A stretch of 64,000 nucleotides of DNA from Streptomyces sp. Tu 3180 (lineage in GTDB: Bacteria > Actinomycetota > Actinomycetes > Streptomycetales > Streptomycetaceae). Each line of letters starts with the position of its first letter. Position 1 is the first letter of the stretch. The DNA lies in assembly GCF_009852415.1 (NCBI RefSeq), contig NZ_WOXS01000002.1, positions 5,620,001 to 5,684,000 on the forward strand, in the 5' to 3' direction. A program made the position numbers and the translations under genes. Below the pieces are notes generated by a model that searched no databases, was not told the DNA's origin, and saw nothing but the letters and a program-made list of their open reading frames with translations. Positions 55,539 through 63,298 of the stretch are shown in pieces.

Positions 55539-55639
55539 CCGGCGGCCGCGCGAGGCGGTCGGCGGGGCCGGAGCGGTCCCGCCGACCGGAGAGCGAGACA
55601 GGGCTGACCGGCATATGACCGGCCGGTATGGTCGGGTCC

Positions 55640-56149
55640 GTGCCGAAGCCGCTCAGTCTCTCGTTCGATCCCATCGCCCGCGCCGACGAGCTCTGGAAGC
55701 AGCGCTGGGGAAACGTGCCGCCGATGGCCGCGATCACGTCGATCATGCGCGCGCACCAGATCCTGCTGGCCGAGGTCGACGCGGTGGTCAAGCCGTACGG
55801 GCTGACGTTCGCGCGGTACGAGGCGCTGGTGCTGCTGACCTTCTCCAAGTCGGGCGAGCTGCCGATGTCCAAGATCGGCGAGCGGCTGATGGTGCACCCC
55901 ACGTCGGTGACGAACACCGTGGACCGGCTGGTGAGGTCGGGCCTGGTGGACAAGCGCCCCAACCCCAACGACGGCCGCGGCACCCTCGCGACCATCACCG
56001 ACAAGGGCCGCGAGGTGGTCGAGTCGGCCACCCGCGACCTGATGGCCATGGACTTCGGCCTGGGCGCCTACGACGCCGAGGAGTGCGCCGAGATCTTCGC
56101 GATGCTCCGGCCGCTGCGGCTCGCGGCGGGGGACTTCCAGGAGGAGTGA
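55640..56149 (+). CDS. MarR-family transcriptional regulator
   Basis: 169 residues from GTG 55640 (an ATG at 55628 would add four). Winged-helix region: AITSIMRAHQILLAEVDAVV, LTFARYEALVLLTFSKSGEL, MSKIGERLMVHPTSVTNTVDRLVRSGLVDK, then the wing RPNPNDGRGTLATIT. The C-terminus contains the dimerisation helix. It lies between the thiamine-binding-type gene and the second DUF3817 gene, 0.5 kb from icmA, so it is a candidate ligand for the palindrome before icmA. Confidence 0.92.
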   Translation: MPKPLSLSFDPIARADELWKQRWGNVPPMAAITSIMRAHQILLAEVDAVVKPYGLTFARYEALVLLTFSKSGELPMSKIGERLMVHPTSVTNTVDRLVRSGLVDKRPNPNDGRGTLATITDKGREVVESATRDLMAMDFGLGAYDAEECAEIFAMLRPLRLAAGDFQEE

Positions 56150-56206
56150 CCAGGGGCACGTGCCCCGGTCCGGGATCGCCCGGAACGGCCCGTTACGCTC
56201 GACCGC

Positions 56207-56545
56207 ATGAAGAAGAGCGTGCTGACGCGCTACCGCGTCATGGCCTACGTCACCGGTGTCCTGCTCGTCCTGCTGACCTTCGGCATGATCGGCAAGTATG
56301 CGCTCGACGTCGACGGCGCGGCCGACTTCACGCGCGTCGTCAGCATCGCCCACGGCTGGCTGTACGTCGTGTACCTGATCTTCGCCTTCGACCTGGGCGC
56401 CAAGGCGAAGTGGCCGGTCGCCAAGCAGCTCTGGGTGCTGCTGGCCGGCACCATCCCGACGGCCGCCTTCTTCGTCGAGCGCAGGATCAGCCGCGAGCTG
56501 GAGGCGAAGACCGCGGACGCCGGTCCCGCGGTCGCCAAGGCCTGA
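56207..56545 (+). CDS. DUF3817 membrane protein (second copy)
   Basis: 112 residues, three transmembrane helices (about 12-30, 44-62, 70-88). Family features IAHGWLYVVYLIFAFDLGAKAKW and FFVERR-type TAAFFVERRISRELEAKT match the first copy: HGxLxVxY, KW and FFxERR are shared, though overall identity is low. Start ATG 56207. icmA begins 84 bases after its stop. Confidence 0.85.
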   Translation: MKKSVLTRYRVMAYVTGVLLVLLTFGMIGKYALDVDGAADFTRVVSIAHGWLYVVYLIFAFDLGAKAKWPVAKQLWVLLAGTIPTAAFFVERRISRELEAKTADAGPAVAKA

Positions 56546-56598
56546 CGTTCCGGCCCCCGCCGCCGTACGGAGCAGCGTGCGGCGGTCAGCCATCGACA

Positions 56599-56620
56599 TT
56601 TACTAGGACGTCCAAGTAAA
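56599..56620. promoter_or_regulatory. 22-bp palindrome in the icmA promoter
   Basis: TTTACT (56599-56604) mirrors AGTAAA (56615-56620) around A-GGACGTCC-A, with only the central A/A pair unpaired. It lies between TCGACA (56593-56598), a possible -35, and TAAATT (56617-56622), a possible -10 18 bases away. Nine bases follow to the icmA start, so the transcript may have a very short leader. Confidence 0.75.
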
Positions 56621-56629
56621 TTCGAGGGT

Positions 56630-58330
56630 ATGGACGCTGACGCCATCGAGGAGGGCCGCCGACGCTGGCAGGCCCGGTACGACGCCGCGCGCAAGCGCGA
56701 CGCAGACTTCACCACGCTCTCCGGCGACCCCGTGGCGCCGGTGTACGGGCCCCGGCCGGGGGACACCTACGAGGGGTTCGAGCGGATCGGCTGGCCGGGT
56801 GAGTACCCCTTCACCCGCGGTCTGTATCCGACCGGCTACCGGGGGCGTACGTGGACCATCCGGCAGTTCGCCGGATTCGGGAACGCCGAGCAGACCAACG
56901 AGCGGTACAAGATGATCCTCGGCAACGGCGGGGGCGGGCTCTCCGTCGCCTTCGACATGCCGACGCTCATGGGCCGCGACTCCGACGACCCGCGCTCCCT
57001 GGGCGAGGTCGGGCACTGCGGGGTGGCGATCGACTCGGCGGCCGACATGGAGGTCCTGTTCCGGGACATCCCGCTCGGCGACGTCACCACGTCGATGACC
57101 ATCAGCGGACCCGCCGTGCCCGTCTTCTGCATGTACCTCGTCGCCGCCGAACGCCAGGGCGTCGACCCGGCCGTGCTCAACGGCACGCTGCAGACGGACA
57201 TCTTCAAGGAGTACATCGCGCAGAAGGAGTGGCTCTTCCAGCCCGAGCCGCACCTGCGCCTGATCGGCGACCTGATGGAGCACTGCGCGGCCGGCATCCC
57301 CGCCTACAAGCCGCTGTCGGTCTCCGGCTACCACATCCGCGAGGCCGGGGCGACGGCCGCGCAGGAGCTGGCGTACACGCTGGCGGACGGCTTCGGCTAC
57401 GTGGAGCTGGGGCTCAGCCGCGGGCTCGACGTGGACGTGTTCGCGCCGGGGCTGTCCTTCTTCTTCGACGCGCACGTCGACTTCTTCGAGGAGATCGCCA
57501 AGTTCCGCGCCGCGCGCCGCATCTGGGCGCGCTGGATGCGGGACGTCTACGGCGCGAAGAGCGAGAAGGCGCAGTGGCTGCGGTTCCACACCCAGACCGC
57601 CGGTGTCTCGCTGACCGCCCAGCAGCCGTACAACAACGTCGTGCGCACGGCCGTGGAGGCGCTGGCCGCCGTGCTCGGCGGGACCAACTCGCTGCACACC
57701 AACGCCCTCGACGAGACCCTCGCCCTGCCCAGCGAGCAGGCCGCCGAGATCGCCCTGCGCACCCAGCAGGTGCTCATGGAGGAGACCGGCGTCGCCAACG
57801 TCGCCGACCCGCTCGGCGGTTCGTGGTACGTCGAGCAGCTCACCGACCGCATCGAGGCGGACGCGGAGAAGATCTTCGAGCAGATCAGGGAGCGGGGCCT
57901 CAGGGCCCACCCCGACGGACAGCACCCGATCGGGCCGATCACCTCCGGGATCCTGCGCGGCATCGAGGACGGCTGGTTCACCGGTGAGATCGCCGAGTCG
58001 GCGTTCCGCTACCAGCAGGCGCTGGAGAAGGGCGACAAGAAGGTCGTCGGCGTCAACGTGCACACCGGGTCCGTCACCGGCGACCTGGAGATCCTGCGGG
58101 TCAGCCACGAGGTGGAGCGCGAGCAGGTGCGGCTGCTGGGCGAGCGCAAGGCCGCCCGCGACGACGCGAAGGTGCGCGGCGCGCTCGACGCCATGGTGGC
58201 GGCCGCGCGCTCCGGTGCCAACATGATCGAGCCGATGCTGGACGCCGTGCGCGCGGAGGCGACGCTGGGCGAGATCTGCGGTGTCCTGCGCGACGAGTGG
58301 GGCGTCTACACCGAGCCCGCCGGTTTCTAG
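56630..58330 (+). CDS. icmA: Isobutyryl-CoA mutase large subunit IcmA
   Basis: Adenosylcobalamin-dependent acyl-CoA mutase interconverting isobutyryl- and n-butyryl-CoA; it needs a separate small B12-binding subunit, not found here. 566 residues, the size of known IcmA proteins. Key specificity residues are those of isobutyryl-CoA mutase rather than methylmalonyl-CoA mutase: Phe80 (TIRQFAGFGNAEQ) instead of Tyr, and Gln198 (YIAQKEW) instead of Arg. The conserved GGxxS substrate segment and NNVVRTAVEALAAVLGGTNSLH near 345 are present. ATG 56630 with GAGGG just before. Links valine catabolism to butyrate and polyketide units; MeaB should protect it. Confidence 0.96.
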   Translation: MDADAIEEGRRRWQARYDAARKRDADFTTLSGDPVAPVYGPRPGDTYEGFERIGWPGEYPFTRGLYPTGYRGRTWTIRQFAGFGNAEQTNERYKMILGNGGGGLSVAFDMPTLMGRDSDDPRSLGEVGHCGVAIDSAADMEVLFRDIPLGDVTTSMTISGPAVPVFCMYLVAAERQGVDPAVLNGTLQTDIFKEYIAQKEWLFQPEPHLRLIGDLMEHCAAGIPAYKPLSVSGYHIREAGATAAQELAYTLADGFGYVELGLSRGLDVDVFAPGLSFFFDAHVDFFEEIAKFRAARRIWARWMRDVYGAKSEKAQWLRFHTQTAGVSLTAQQPYNNVVRTAVEALAAVLGGTNSLHTNALDETLALPSEQAAEIALRTQQVLMEETGVANVADPLGGSWYVEQLTDRIEADAEKIFEQIRERGLRAHPDGQHPIGPITSGILRGIEDGWFTGEIAESAFRYQQALEKGDKKVVGVNVHTGSVTGDLEILRVSHEVEREQVRLLGERKAARDDAKVRGALDAMVAAARSGANMIEPMLDAVRAEATLGEICGVLRDEWGVYTEPAGF

Positions 58331-58444
58331 ACCCCGGGACCGGGACCCGGCCGCGCCCGGCCGTCGGTCCGGTCGGCCGGTCGTCCGCCCGGCCGTTCGG
58401 TCCGCCCGTTCGGTCGTCAGCCCGGCCGGCCGGCCGGGCGGCGG
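58331..58444. repeat. GC-rich repetitive convergent spacer
   Basis: 114 bases between convergent icmA and the SAM-binding protein gene, made of short degenerate repeats of the type CGGTCCG/CGGCCGG. Several overlapping hairpins are possible. I see no gene in it; it probably works as a bidirectional terminator. Confidence 0.4.
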
Positions 58445-59257
58445 TCACGGTTTGCGGGCCACCGCGCCGTACAGGGAGATCACGGCGTTCGCGTCGGCGG
58501 TCTCCCCGTCGGCGAGCTCGGGATGCCAGTCGGTCAGCTGGACCAGTCCGGGCTCCACGGGCTCCAGCCCGGCGAAGAAACGGGCGATCTGCGCGCGGCT
58601 GCGCGGCGCGAGCGTGACGCCCCCCGCCTTGTACATCTCGACGCCGCGTCCCACCCCGACGGGGTCGAAGTCGGCGGTGAGCTGCGACAGGACGAGGTAG
58701 CTGCCGGCGGGGAGGGCGTCGACCAGCCGGGCCACCAGGCCGTACGGGTCGTCCTCCTCGCCGAGGAAGTGGGTGAGCGCCACCAGGGACAGCGCCAGCG
58801 GCCGGGTGAAGTCCAGGTTCTCGCGGGCCTGTTCCAGGATGCGGCCGGGCCTGCGCACGTCGGCCTCGACGTAGGCGGTGACGCCCTCGGGGGTGCTGCG
58901 CAGGAGCGCCTCCGCGTGCTTCAGCACGATGGGGTCGTTGTCGGTGTAGACGACGCGGGACTCCGGGGCGATGCGCTGGGCTATCTGGTGCAGGTTGGGC
59001 TCGGTGGGGATGCCGGTGCCGATGTCCAGGTACTGGCGGATGCCCGCCGTGCCGGCCAGCCACCGGGTGACGCGCTGCATGAACCAGCGGTTGGTCCGGG
59101 CGACGTGCCGGGCGGTCCCGTCGACGCTCATGATGCGCCGGCCCAGTTCCTCGTCGACGGGGTAGTTGTCCTTGCCGCCGAGGAACCAGTCGTAGACCCG
59201 GGCCGGGTGCGGCCTGGAGGTGTCGATGCGTGCGGCGACGGGCTCGGTCCCGGTCAT
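58445..59257 (-). CDS. SAM-dependent methyltransferase-like protein (DUF574 family)
   Basis: 270 residues. The actinobacterial DUF574 (Methyltransf_19-type) family is recognised by RPHPARVYDWFLGGKDNYPVDEELGRR near the N-terminus, followed by the SAM loop YLDIGTGIPTEPNLHQIAQ and VVYTDNDPIVLKHAEAL. It is expanded in streptomycetes, often near regulatory genes; substrates are unknown. ATG 59257. Downstream of a TetR gene on the same strand (151-base gap), without evidence of co-regulation. Confidence 0.9.
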   Translation of the reverse strand: MTGTEPVAARIDTSRPHPARVYDWFLGGKDNYPVDEELGRRIMSVDGTARHVARTNRWFMQRVTRWLAGTAGIRQYLDIGTGIPTEPNLHQIAQRIAPESRVVYTDNDPIVLKHAEALLRSTPEGVTAYVEADVRRPGRILEQARENLDFTRPLALSLVALTHFLGEEDDPYGLVARLVDALPAGSYLVLSQLTADFDPVGVGRGVEMYKAGGVTLAPRSRAQIARFFAGLEPVEPGLVQLTDWHPELADGETADANAVISLYGAVARKP

Positions 59258-59407
59258 GCGAGGCTCCCTGGATGCTCGACGTGCCGTGCGGTCCCGTTCG
59301 GGATGATCACCCGATCCTCGCAGGACGCGCCTGCGGCGGCAACCAACTGCCGTGACAGGGGCGGTAGTTCGCCACCGGGCGCATCCGGTGGGCGGTCCGC
59401 GGCCCGG

Positions 59408-60031
59408 TCAGGCGGAACCGGCCGAGGCGAGCCCCGACAGCAGGACCCGGGTGAAGCCGTGCACCCACTCCTCGTCCGCCGGCTCCGCGCTGACCAGGGT
59501 GCGGTGCACCACCGCGCCGGCCACCATGTCGAAGATCAGGTCGACGGTGCGGGCCGCCCGGGCGGCGTCGGTCTCGGCGGGCAGCTCGCCCCGCGCCTGT
59601 GCGCGCGCCCGGCCCGCGTGGACCAGGTGTTTCTGCCGGTCGACGATCGAGGCCCGGATGCGCTCGCGCAGCGCGTCGTCGCGGGTGGCCTCGGCGACCA
59701 CCGCCATCAGCCCGCTCCTGGCCTCGGGGCGGGCCAGGATCGCGGCGAACTGCAGCACCACGCCCTCGATGTCGGCGGCCAGCGAGCCGCGGTCGGGCAC
59801 GCGCAGCTCGTCGAAGAGTTCCGCGACCGCGTCCACGACCAGTTCGTTCTTGCCCGCCCAGCGCCGGTAGAGGGTGGTCTTCGCAACCCCGGCGCGGATC
59901 GCCACGTCTCCCAACGTGAGCTTGGACCAACCCAGTTCGACCAGAGCCTGACGCGTCGCGGCCAGGATCGCGGTGTCCGCGGCGGCACTGCGCGGGCGTC
60001 CGGTGCGACTGGCTGGGGTGCGGCTCTGCAT
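59408..60031 (-). CDS. TetR/AcrR-family transcriptional regulator
   Basis: 207 residues. N-terminal HTH (about 15-65): SAAADTAILAATRQALVELG, SKLTLGDVAIRAGVAKTTLYRRWAGKNELVV. The C-terminal domain (from about 85) is a TetR_C-type sensor with LMAVVAEATRDDALRERIR. Start ATG 60031. The divergent gene at 60268 encodes a thioredoxin-TPR protein; the 236-base gap contains a 17-bp palindrome, a likely operator. Confidence 0.92.
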   Translation of the reverse strand: MQSRTPASRTGRPRSAAADTAILAATRQALVELGWSKLTLGDVAIRAGVAKTTLYRRWAGKNELVVDAVAELFDELRVPDRGSLAADIEGVVLQFAAILARPEARSGLMAVVAEATRDDALRERIRASIVDRQKHLVHAGRARAQARGELPAETDAARAARTVDLIFDMVAGAVVHRTLVSAEPADEEWVHGFTRVLLSGLASAGSA

Positions 60032-60117
60032 GGCACGACCATAACGGCGGGTTCCGCGCGGCAGGGCGTGAGGGAGATCACCGGGAAGCGGTGTCCGGAG
60101 GGCCCCGCCCGGCATTA

Positions 60118-60134
60118 CGCTACGACTCGTAGCG
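60118..60134. promoter_or_regulatory. TetR-type palindrome in the divergent spacer
   Basis: CGCTACG-ACT-CGTAGCG, a perfect 7-bp inverted repeat, 87 bases upstream of the TetR start and 134 upstream of the thioredoxin-TPR start. Confidence 0.6.
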
Positions 60135-60267
60135 AAAGCACGTGCGACCGGCGTGCCCGAGCGACGACCACGGCGTGGGGTGGGGACCCGGCGCCCGACA
60201 GCACACGAACGCCTGGCTTTCCCCGGGCGTTTTCACACACGCGCGCCGTACGGGGGAGGATAGACGC

Positions 60268-61245
60268 ATGCAGCCACGGAACATGTCCATGAGCGGAGTC
60301 GTCGACCTCGCCGCGGTGAAGGCGGCCCAGGAGGCCAAGGCGAAGGCGGAGCAGGCGCGCGCCGAAGCGGCCCGGCAGGGCGGCGGGGGCGCCGTCTCCC
60401 CGGCCGATCTCGTCATCGATGTCGACGAGGCCGGCTTCGAGCTCGAGGTTCTGCAGCGCTCCACCGAGGTCCCGGTCGTCATCGACTTCTGGGCCGAGTG
60501 GTGCCAGCCCTGCAAGCAGTTGAGCCCCGTCCTGGAGCGGCTCGCCGTCGAGTACAACGGGCGCTTCCTCCTCGCCAAGATCGACGTCGACGCCAACCAG
60601 ATGCTGATGCAGCAGTTCGGGGTCCAGGGGATCCCGGCGGTCTTCGCGGTGGTGGCCGGACAGGCCCTGCCGCTCTTCCAGGGAGCCGCGGGCGAGGCGC
60701 AGATCCGCCAGACCCTGGACCAGCTGGTGCAGGTCGCCGAGCAGCGCTTCGGCCTGACCGGTCTCGTCGTCGACCCCGACGCCGAGCCGGGCGGCGGTGC
60801 CCGGCAGGCGCAGGACGTGCCCGCCGGTCCGCACGACGCCCTGCTGGAGGCCGCCGTCCAGGCCCTGGACGCGGGCGACCTGAGCGGCGCCGTCCAGGCG
60901 TACCGGAACGTGCTCGCCGACGACCCGGGCAACCCGGAGGCCACGCTGGGCCTCGCCCAGGCCGAACTGCTCCAGCGGGTGCAGGGCCTGGACCCGGTGA
61001 AGGTGCGCAAGGACGCCGCGGAGAAGCCGCAGGACGCCGCGGCGCAGATCGCCGCCGCCGACCTGGACCTGGTGGGCGGTCACGTGGAGGACGCCTTCGG
61101 CCGGCTCATCGAGACGGTGGGACGCACCGCGGGCGACGACCGGAACACCGTACGGGTGCGGCTGCTGGAGCTGTTCGAGGTGGTCGGTGCCGAGGACCCG
61201 CGCGTGATCGCCGCGCGCCGGGCGCTGGCGCGGGCCCTGTTCTGA
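60268..61245 (+). CDS. Thioredoxin-domain/TPR protein, CnoX (YbbN)-like
   Basis: 325 residues. A helical Ala/Lys-rich N-terminus is followed by a thioredoxin domain (about 48-150) with active-site Cys79-Gln-Pro-Cys82 (WAEWCQPCKQL) and cis-Pro GIPAVF, then tetratricopeptide-like helices (about 185-325), the CnoX/YbbN layout. In E. coli CnoX this holds unfolding proteins and protects them from over-oxidation, though its motif (SxxC) is not redox active; here CxxC predicts a true thiol-disulfide activity, as in other bacteria. ATG 60268 behind GGGGGAGGA. Gene alone; a TetR gene is divergent. Confidence 0.92.
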   Translation: MQPRNMSMSGVVDLAAVKAAQEAKAKAEQARAEAARQGGGGAVSPADLVIDVDEAGFELEVLQRSTEVPVVIDFWAEWCQPCKQLSPVLERLAVEYNGRFLLAKIDVDANQMLMQQFGVQGIPAVFAVVAGQALPLFQGAAGEAQIRQTLDQLVQVAEQRFGLTGLVVDPDAEPGGGARQAQDVPAGPHDALLEAAVQALDAGDLSGAVQAYRNVLADDPGNPEATLGLAQAELLQRVQGLDPVKVRKDAAEKPQDAAAQIAAADLDLVGGHVEDAFGRLIETVGRTAGDDRNTVRVRLLELFEVVGAEDPRVIAARRALARALF

Positions 61246-61376
61246 GCGGACCGGGCGGCGGGGACCGGTTCTGACCGTTTTGCCGGGCATCCGATCCGCC
61301 GGGGTCCGAGTGGAGGGTTGGCCGATCGAGGCCGGTGCGGCCGCGCTTTGCCAAATCTTGGTAATCGCGGCCGCTG

Positions 61377-61389
61377 TTACTGCGAGTAA
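61377..61389. promoter_or_regulatory. Near-palindrome TTACT-N3-AGTAA, site 1
   Basis: TTACT (61377-61381), GCG, AGTAA (61385-61389). Shares both half-sites with site 2, 122 bases downstream. Confidence 0.45.
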
Positions 61390-61503
61390 GTCGCAGGCGC
61401 CGGTCTGTCGGATTCTGTCCAACGATCAATAGTTTTGTACGGCCCCTTCGGGACACCCAGCGTCGCCGACCGGGATCGGCGGGTCGCCCGGTGGTTATCC
61501 GGT

Positions 61504-61521
61504 CGTTACTAGCGAGTAACG
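61504..61521. promoter_or_regulatory. Perfect palindrome CGTTACT-N4-AGTAACG, site 2
   Basis: Seven-base arms around AGCG, about 380 bases before the DUF6230 start. Candidate operator for an unidentified regulator. Confidence 0.5.
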
Positions 61522-61630
61522 AACCCCCTTGTGCGGGCGGCGAGAATGCACCACGATCGGCGACGCTCGGTCCATTGCCCGCACCCCGACAGCCGGTCGG
61601 GCCCGCGGGTCCCCTGGGTCCCCACCGGGC

Positions 61631-61696
61631 AGAGCCGGCGGCAGTGGCGCCGGCTCTTGGACAGGGGGGTCTTCGCCCGCTCGGCGAAGCCTGTCC
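61631..61696 (+). promoter_or_regulatory. Two adjacent strong hairpins in the leader
   Basis: Perfect 10-bp stem (61631-61640 with 61648-61657) followed immediately by a compound hairpin with a 7-bp outer and a 7-bp inner stem (61659-61696). Followed by G/C/T-rich sequence rather than a T-run. Could be a regulatory RNA or a terminator of the upstream gene. Confidence 0.5.
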
Positions 61697-61900
61697 AGCA
61701 GGGTTGTGCGTGATGCGTGTCAGGCGCGACCAGTGGTTGTCGCTCGGGGGTGATCGCCGGTGATCCGTGCGCTTCGTGCGCCGTCGGGTGCGGGCGCTCT
61801 CCTTCCCGAGGACGTAGCACTTCTCCCATCCCTGCCCAACTGAGCCACCGGTCATGGCGGCCAGTCAGGACAGGAGATGTACGTCCGAGAAGGAGGAAAC

Positions 61901-62542
61901 ATGAAGTCCCAGGTGCGTGGCGGGACAAGATGGAAGCGGTTCGCCGTGGTCATGGTGCCCAGCGTGGCCGCCACGGCGGCGGTGGGCATCGGCCTGGCGC
62001 AGGGTGCCCTCGCGGCGTCGTTCAGCGTCTCCGGCCAGCAGTTCAAGGTGACGGCCAGTCACCTGCACGGTGAGGGTTTCGCCCAGTACGGCGGCATCGA
62101 CACCGTCTACACCTCGACCAAGGGTGACAAGAAGACGCAGGTCCCGGTTGCCATCTCGTCGTTCGACACCGCGACGATCACCAAGATGTGTCAGTCGGTC
62201 AAGACGGAGATCCCCCTCATAAACAAGACGGTCTACCTCCGTCTTGAGGCGGGCAACAACCCGAAGAAGCCGGTCACGGCCGAGAACCTCTACATCGACG
62301 TCGCCCAGCTCGACGCCGACGCCAGGTTCGAGGACATCGACATCGGCGTGGCGGTCCAGGACAAGAGCCGCGGCCCGGCGGTCAAGGACAAGAGCACTCT
62401 GCCGGGTGGCTTCGCCCAGCAGGCGAGGGTGGCCGACCTCTACGGCGTCGAGCAGACGGCGTGGGCGACCACGGCCGGCACGTTCACCCTGAACGGCCTG
62501 TCGATGCGTCTCGGCGGGGACCCCGAGATGGAGTGCTACTGA
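61901..62542 (+). CDS. DUF6230-family exported protein
   Basis: 213 residues from ATG 61901 (GAAGGAGG upstream). N-terminal basic residues and a hydrophobic segment (about 14-34, VVMVPSVAATAAVGIGLAQG) ending ALAA look like a signal peptide. The mature part is beta-rich with two cysteines (Cys near 87 in KMCQSV, and the penultimate residue Cys212 of MECY), able to form a disulfide. Earlier annotations such as cholesterol esterase have no visible support: no G-x-S-x-G. It is followed by a DUF6114 gene, an association seen in many streptomycetes. Confidence 0.85.
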   Translation: MKSQVRGGTRWKRFAVVMVPSVAATAAVGIGLAQGALAASFSVSGQQFKVTASHLHGEGFAQYGGIDTVYTSTKGDKKTQVPVAISSFDTATITKMCQSVKTEIPLINKTVYLRLEAGNNPKKPVTAENLYIDVAQLDADARFEDIDIGVAVQDKSRGPAVKDKSTLPGGFAQQARVADLYGVEQTAWATTAGTFTLNGLSMRLGGDPEMECY

Positions 62543-62719
62543 CGGCTCCCGTCACCGGGGTGTTTCGGGGCGGCTGAGCCGCCCCAGGGGCGGGGAGCCG
62601 TCGCTTCCCCGCCCCGCCGGCCCGCGTGCCGGGCCACCCTCACAGACTCAGATTTCCGGCTTCTCCATGCCTACGGCCGAGCCGGTACGTACTTCCACCG
62701 GACCCAGGGAGCTTTTTCC

Positions 62720-63298
62720 ATGAGTGCCGAGACTCCGGTCCAGAGCGCCGGTACCTTCACCCGGCTGCGTCTGCGGTTCCGCGACTGGCGGGGCACCCGG
62801 CCGTTCTGGGCCGGCCTGTTCACCCTGCTGGGCGGAATCCCCATCGCCTACTTCCCCTACGCCACGCTCAAGCTGGGCCACATGTCGCTCGCCATGGCGA
62901 CCACGGCCGGCGCGGGGTCACTGATCATCGGCGTGCTGCTGGTCACGCTCGGTCTGACCATGTGGTTCCAGCAGGCCACGCGCGTCTTCGCCGGTGTCGC
63001 GGCGATCCTGCTGGCCCTGGTGTCCCTGGTGGTCTCCAACATAGGCGGCTTCCTGATCGGCTTCCTGTTCGCACTGGTCGGTGGTGCGCTCGCCCTCTCC
63101 TGGGCGCCGGGCGAGCCGCCGGTCGAGGCGGACGGGGGCCGGGAGACGGCCGCCGACCCCGGCGGGGAGGGAATCCGGAAGAGCCTCCCCGGGGACGTCC
63201 CGGGCGAGCCGGCCCTCCCGCACGAGACCGGTGACGGCGGTGAGGCGGACGGTGGCGTCCGGGCCGAGATCCGCGACGGGGGGCACCGTGTCGGCTGA
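62720..63298 (+). CDS. DUF6114-family membrane protein
   Basis: 192 residues. About four transmembrane helices (31-50, 61-82, 88-108, 112-132) with RPFWAGLFTLLGGIPIAYFPY at the start. The C-terminal 60 residues are Gly/Asp/Pro/Glu-rich and cytoplasmic or exposed. ATG 62720 after GGGAGC. The last 11 bases overlap the next gene. It forms a unit with the DUF6230 gene, 177 bases apart. Confidence 0.85.
   Translation: MSAETPVQSAGTFTRLRLRFRDWRGTRPFWAGLFTLLGGIPIAYFPYATLKLGHMSLAMATTAGAGSLIIGVLLVTLGLTMWFQQATRVFAGVAAILLALVSLVVSNIGGFLIGFLFALVGGALALSWAPGEPPVEADGGRETAADPGGEGIRKSLPGDVPGEPALPHETGDGGEADGGVRAEIRDGGHRVG

Larger units (their letters stand above)
61246..61900 (+). promoter_or_regulatory. 655-base structured region before the DUF6230 gene
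   Basis: No gene with coding bias. Contents: near-palindrome TTACT-GCG-AGTAA (61377-61389); perfect palindrome CGTTACT-AGCG-AGTAACG (61504-61521); hairpin AGAGCCGGCG-N7-CGCCGGCTCT (61631-61657); and a compound hairpin (61659-61696) whose outer stem GGACAGG/CCTGTCC encloses CTTCGCC/GGCGAAG. A strong ribosome site GAAGGAGG sits at 61889-61896. It is best seen as the promoter and long leader of the cluster that follows, possibly with termination of the upstream gene. Confidence 0.55.

Noticed and set aside
55618..55627. Palindrome ACCGGCCGGT before the MarR gene as an autoregulatory site
   Set aside because: Ten-base GC palindromes are expected by chance in this genome; no supporting repeats around it.
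56599..61521. One shared regulator for the icmA palindrome and the TTACT sites at 61.4-61.5 kb
   Set aside because: The half-sites TTACT/AGTAA match, but spacing differs (10 bases versus 3-4) and the GGACGTCC core is absent in the latter.
61901..62542. Cholesterol esterase function for the DUF6230 protein
   Set aside because: No G-x-S-x-G nucleophile or other hydrolase motif is visible.
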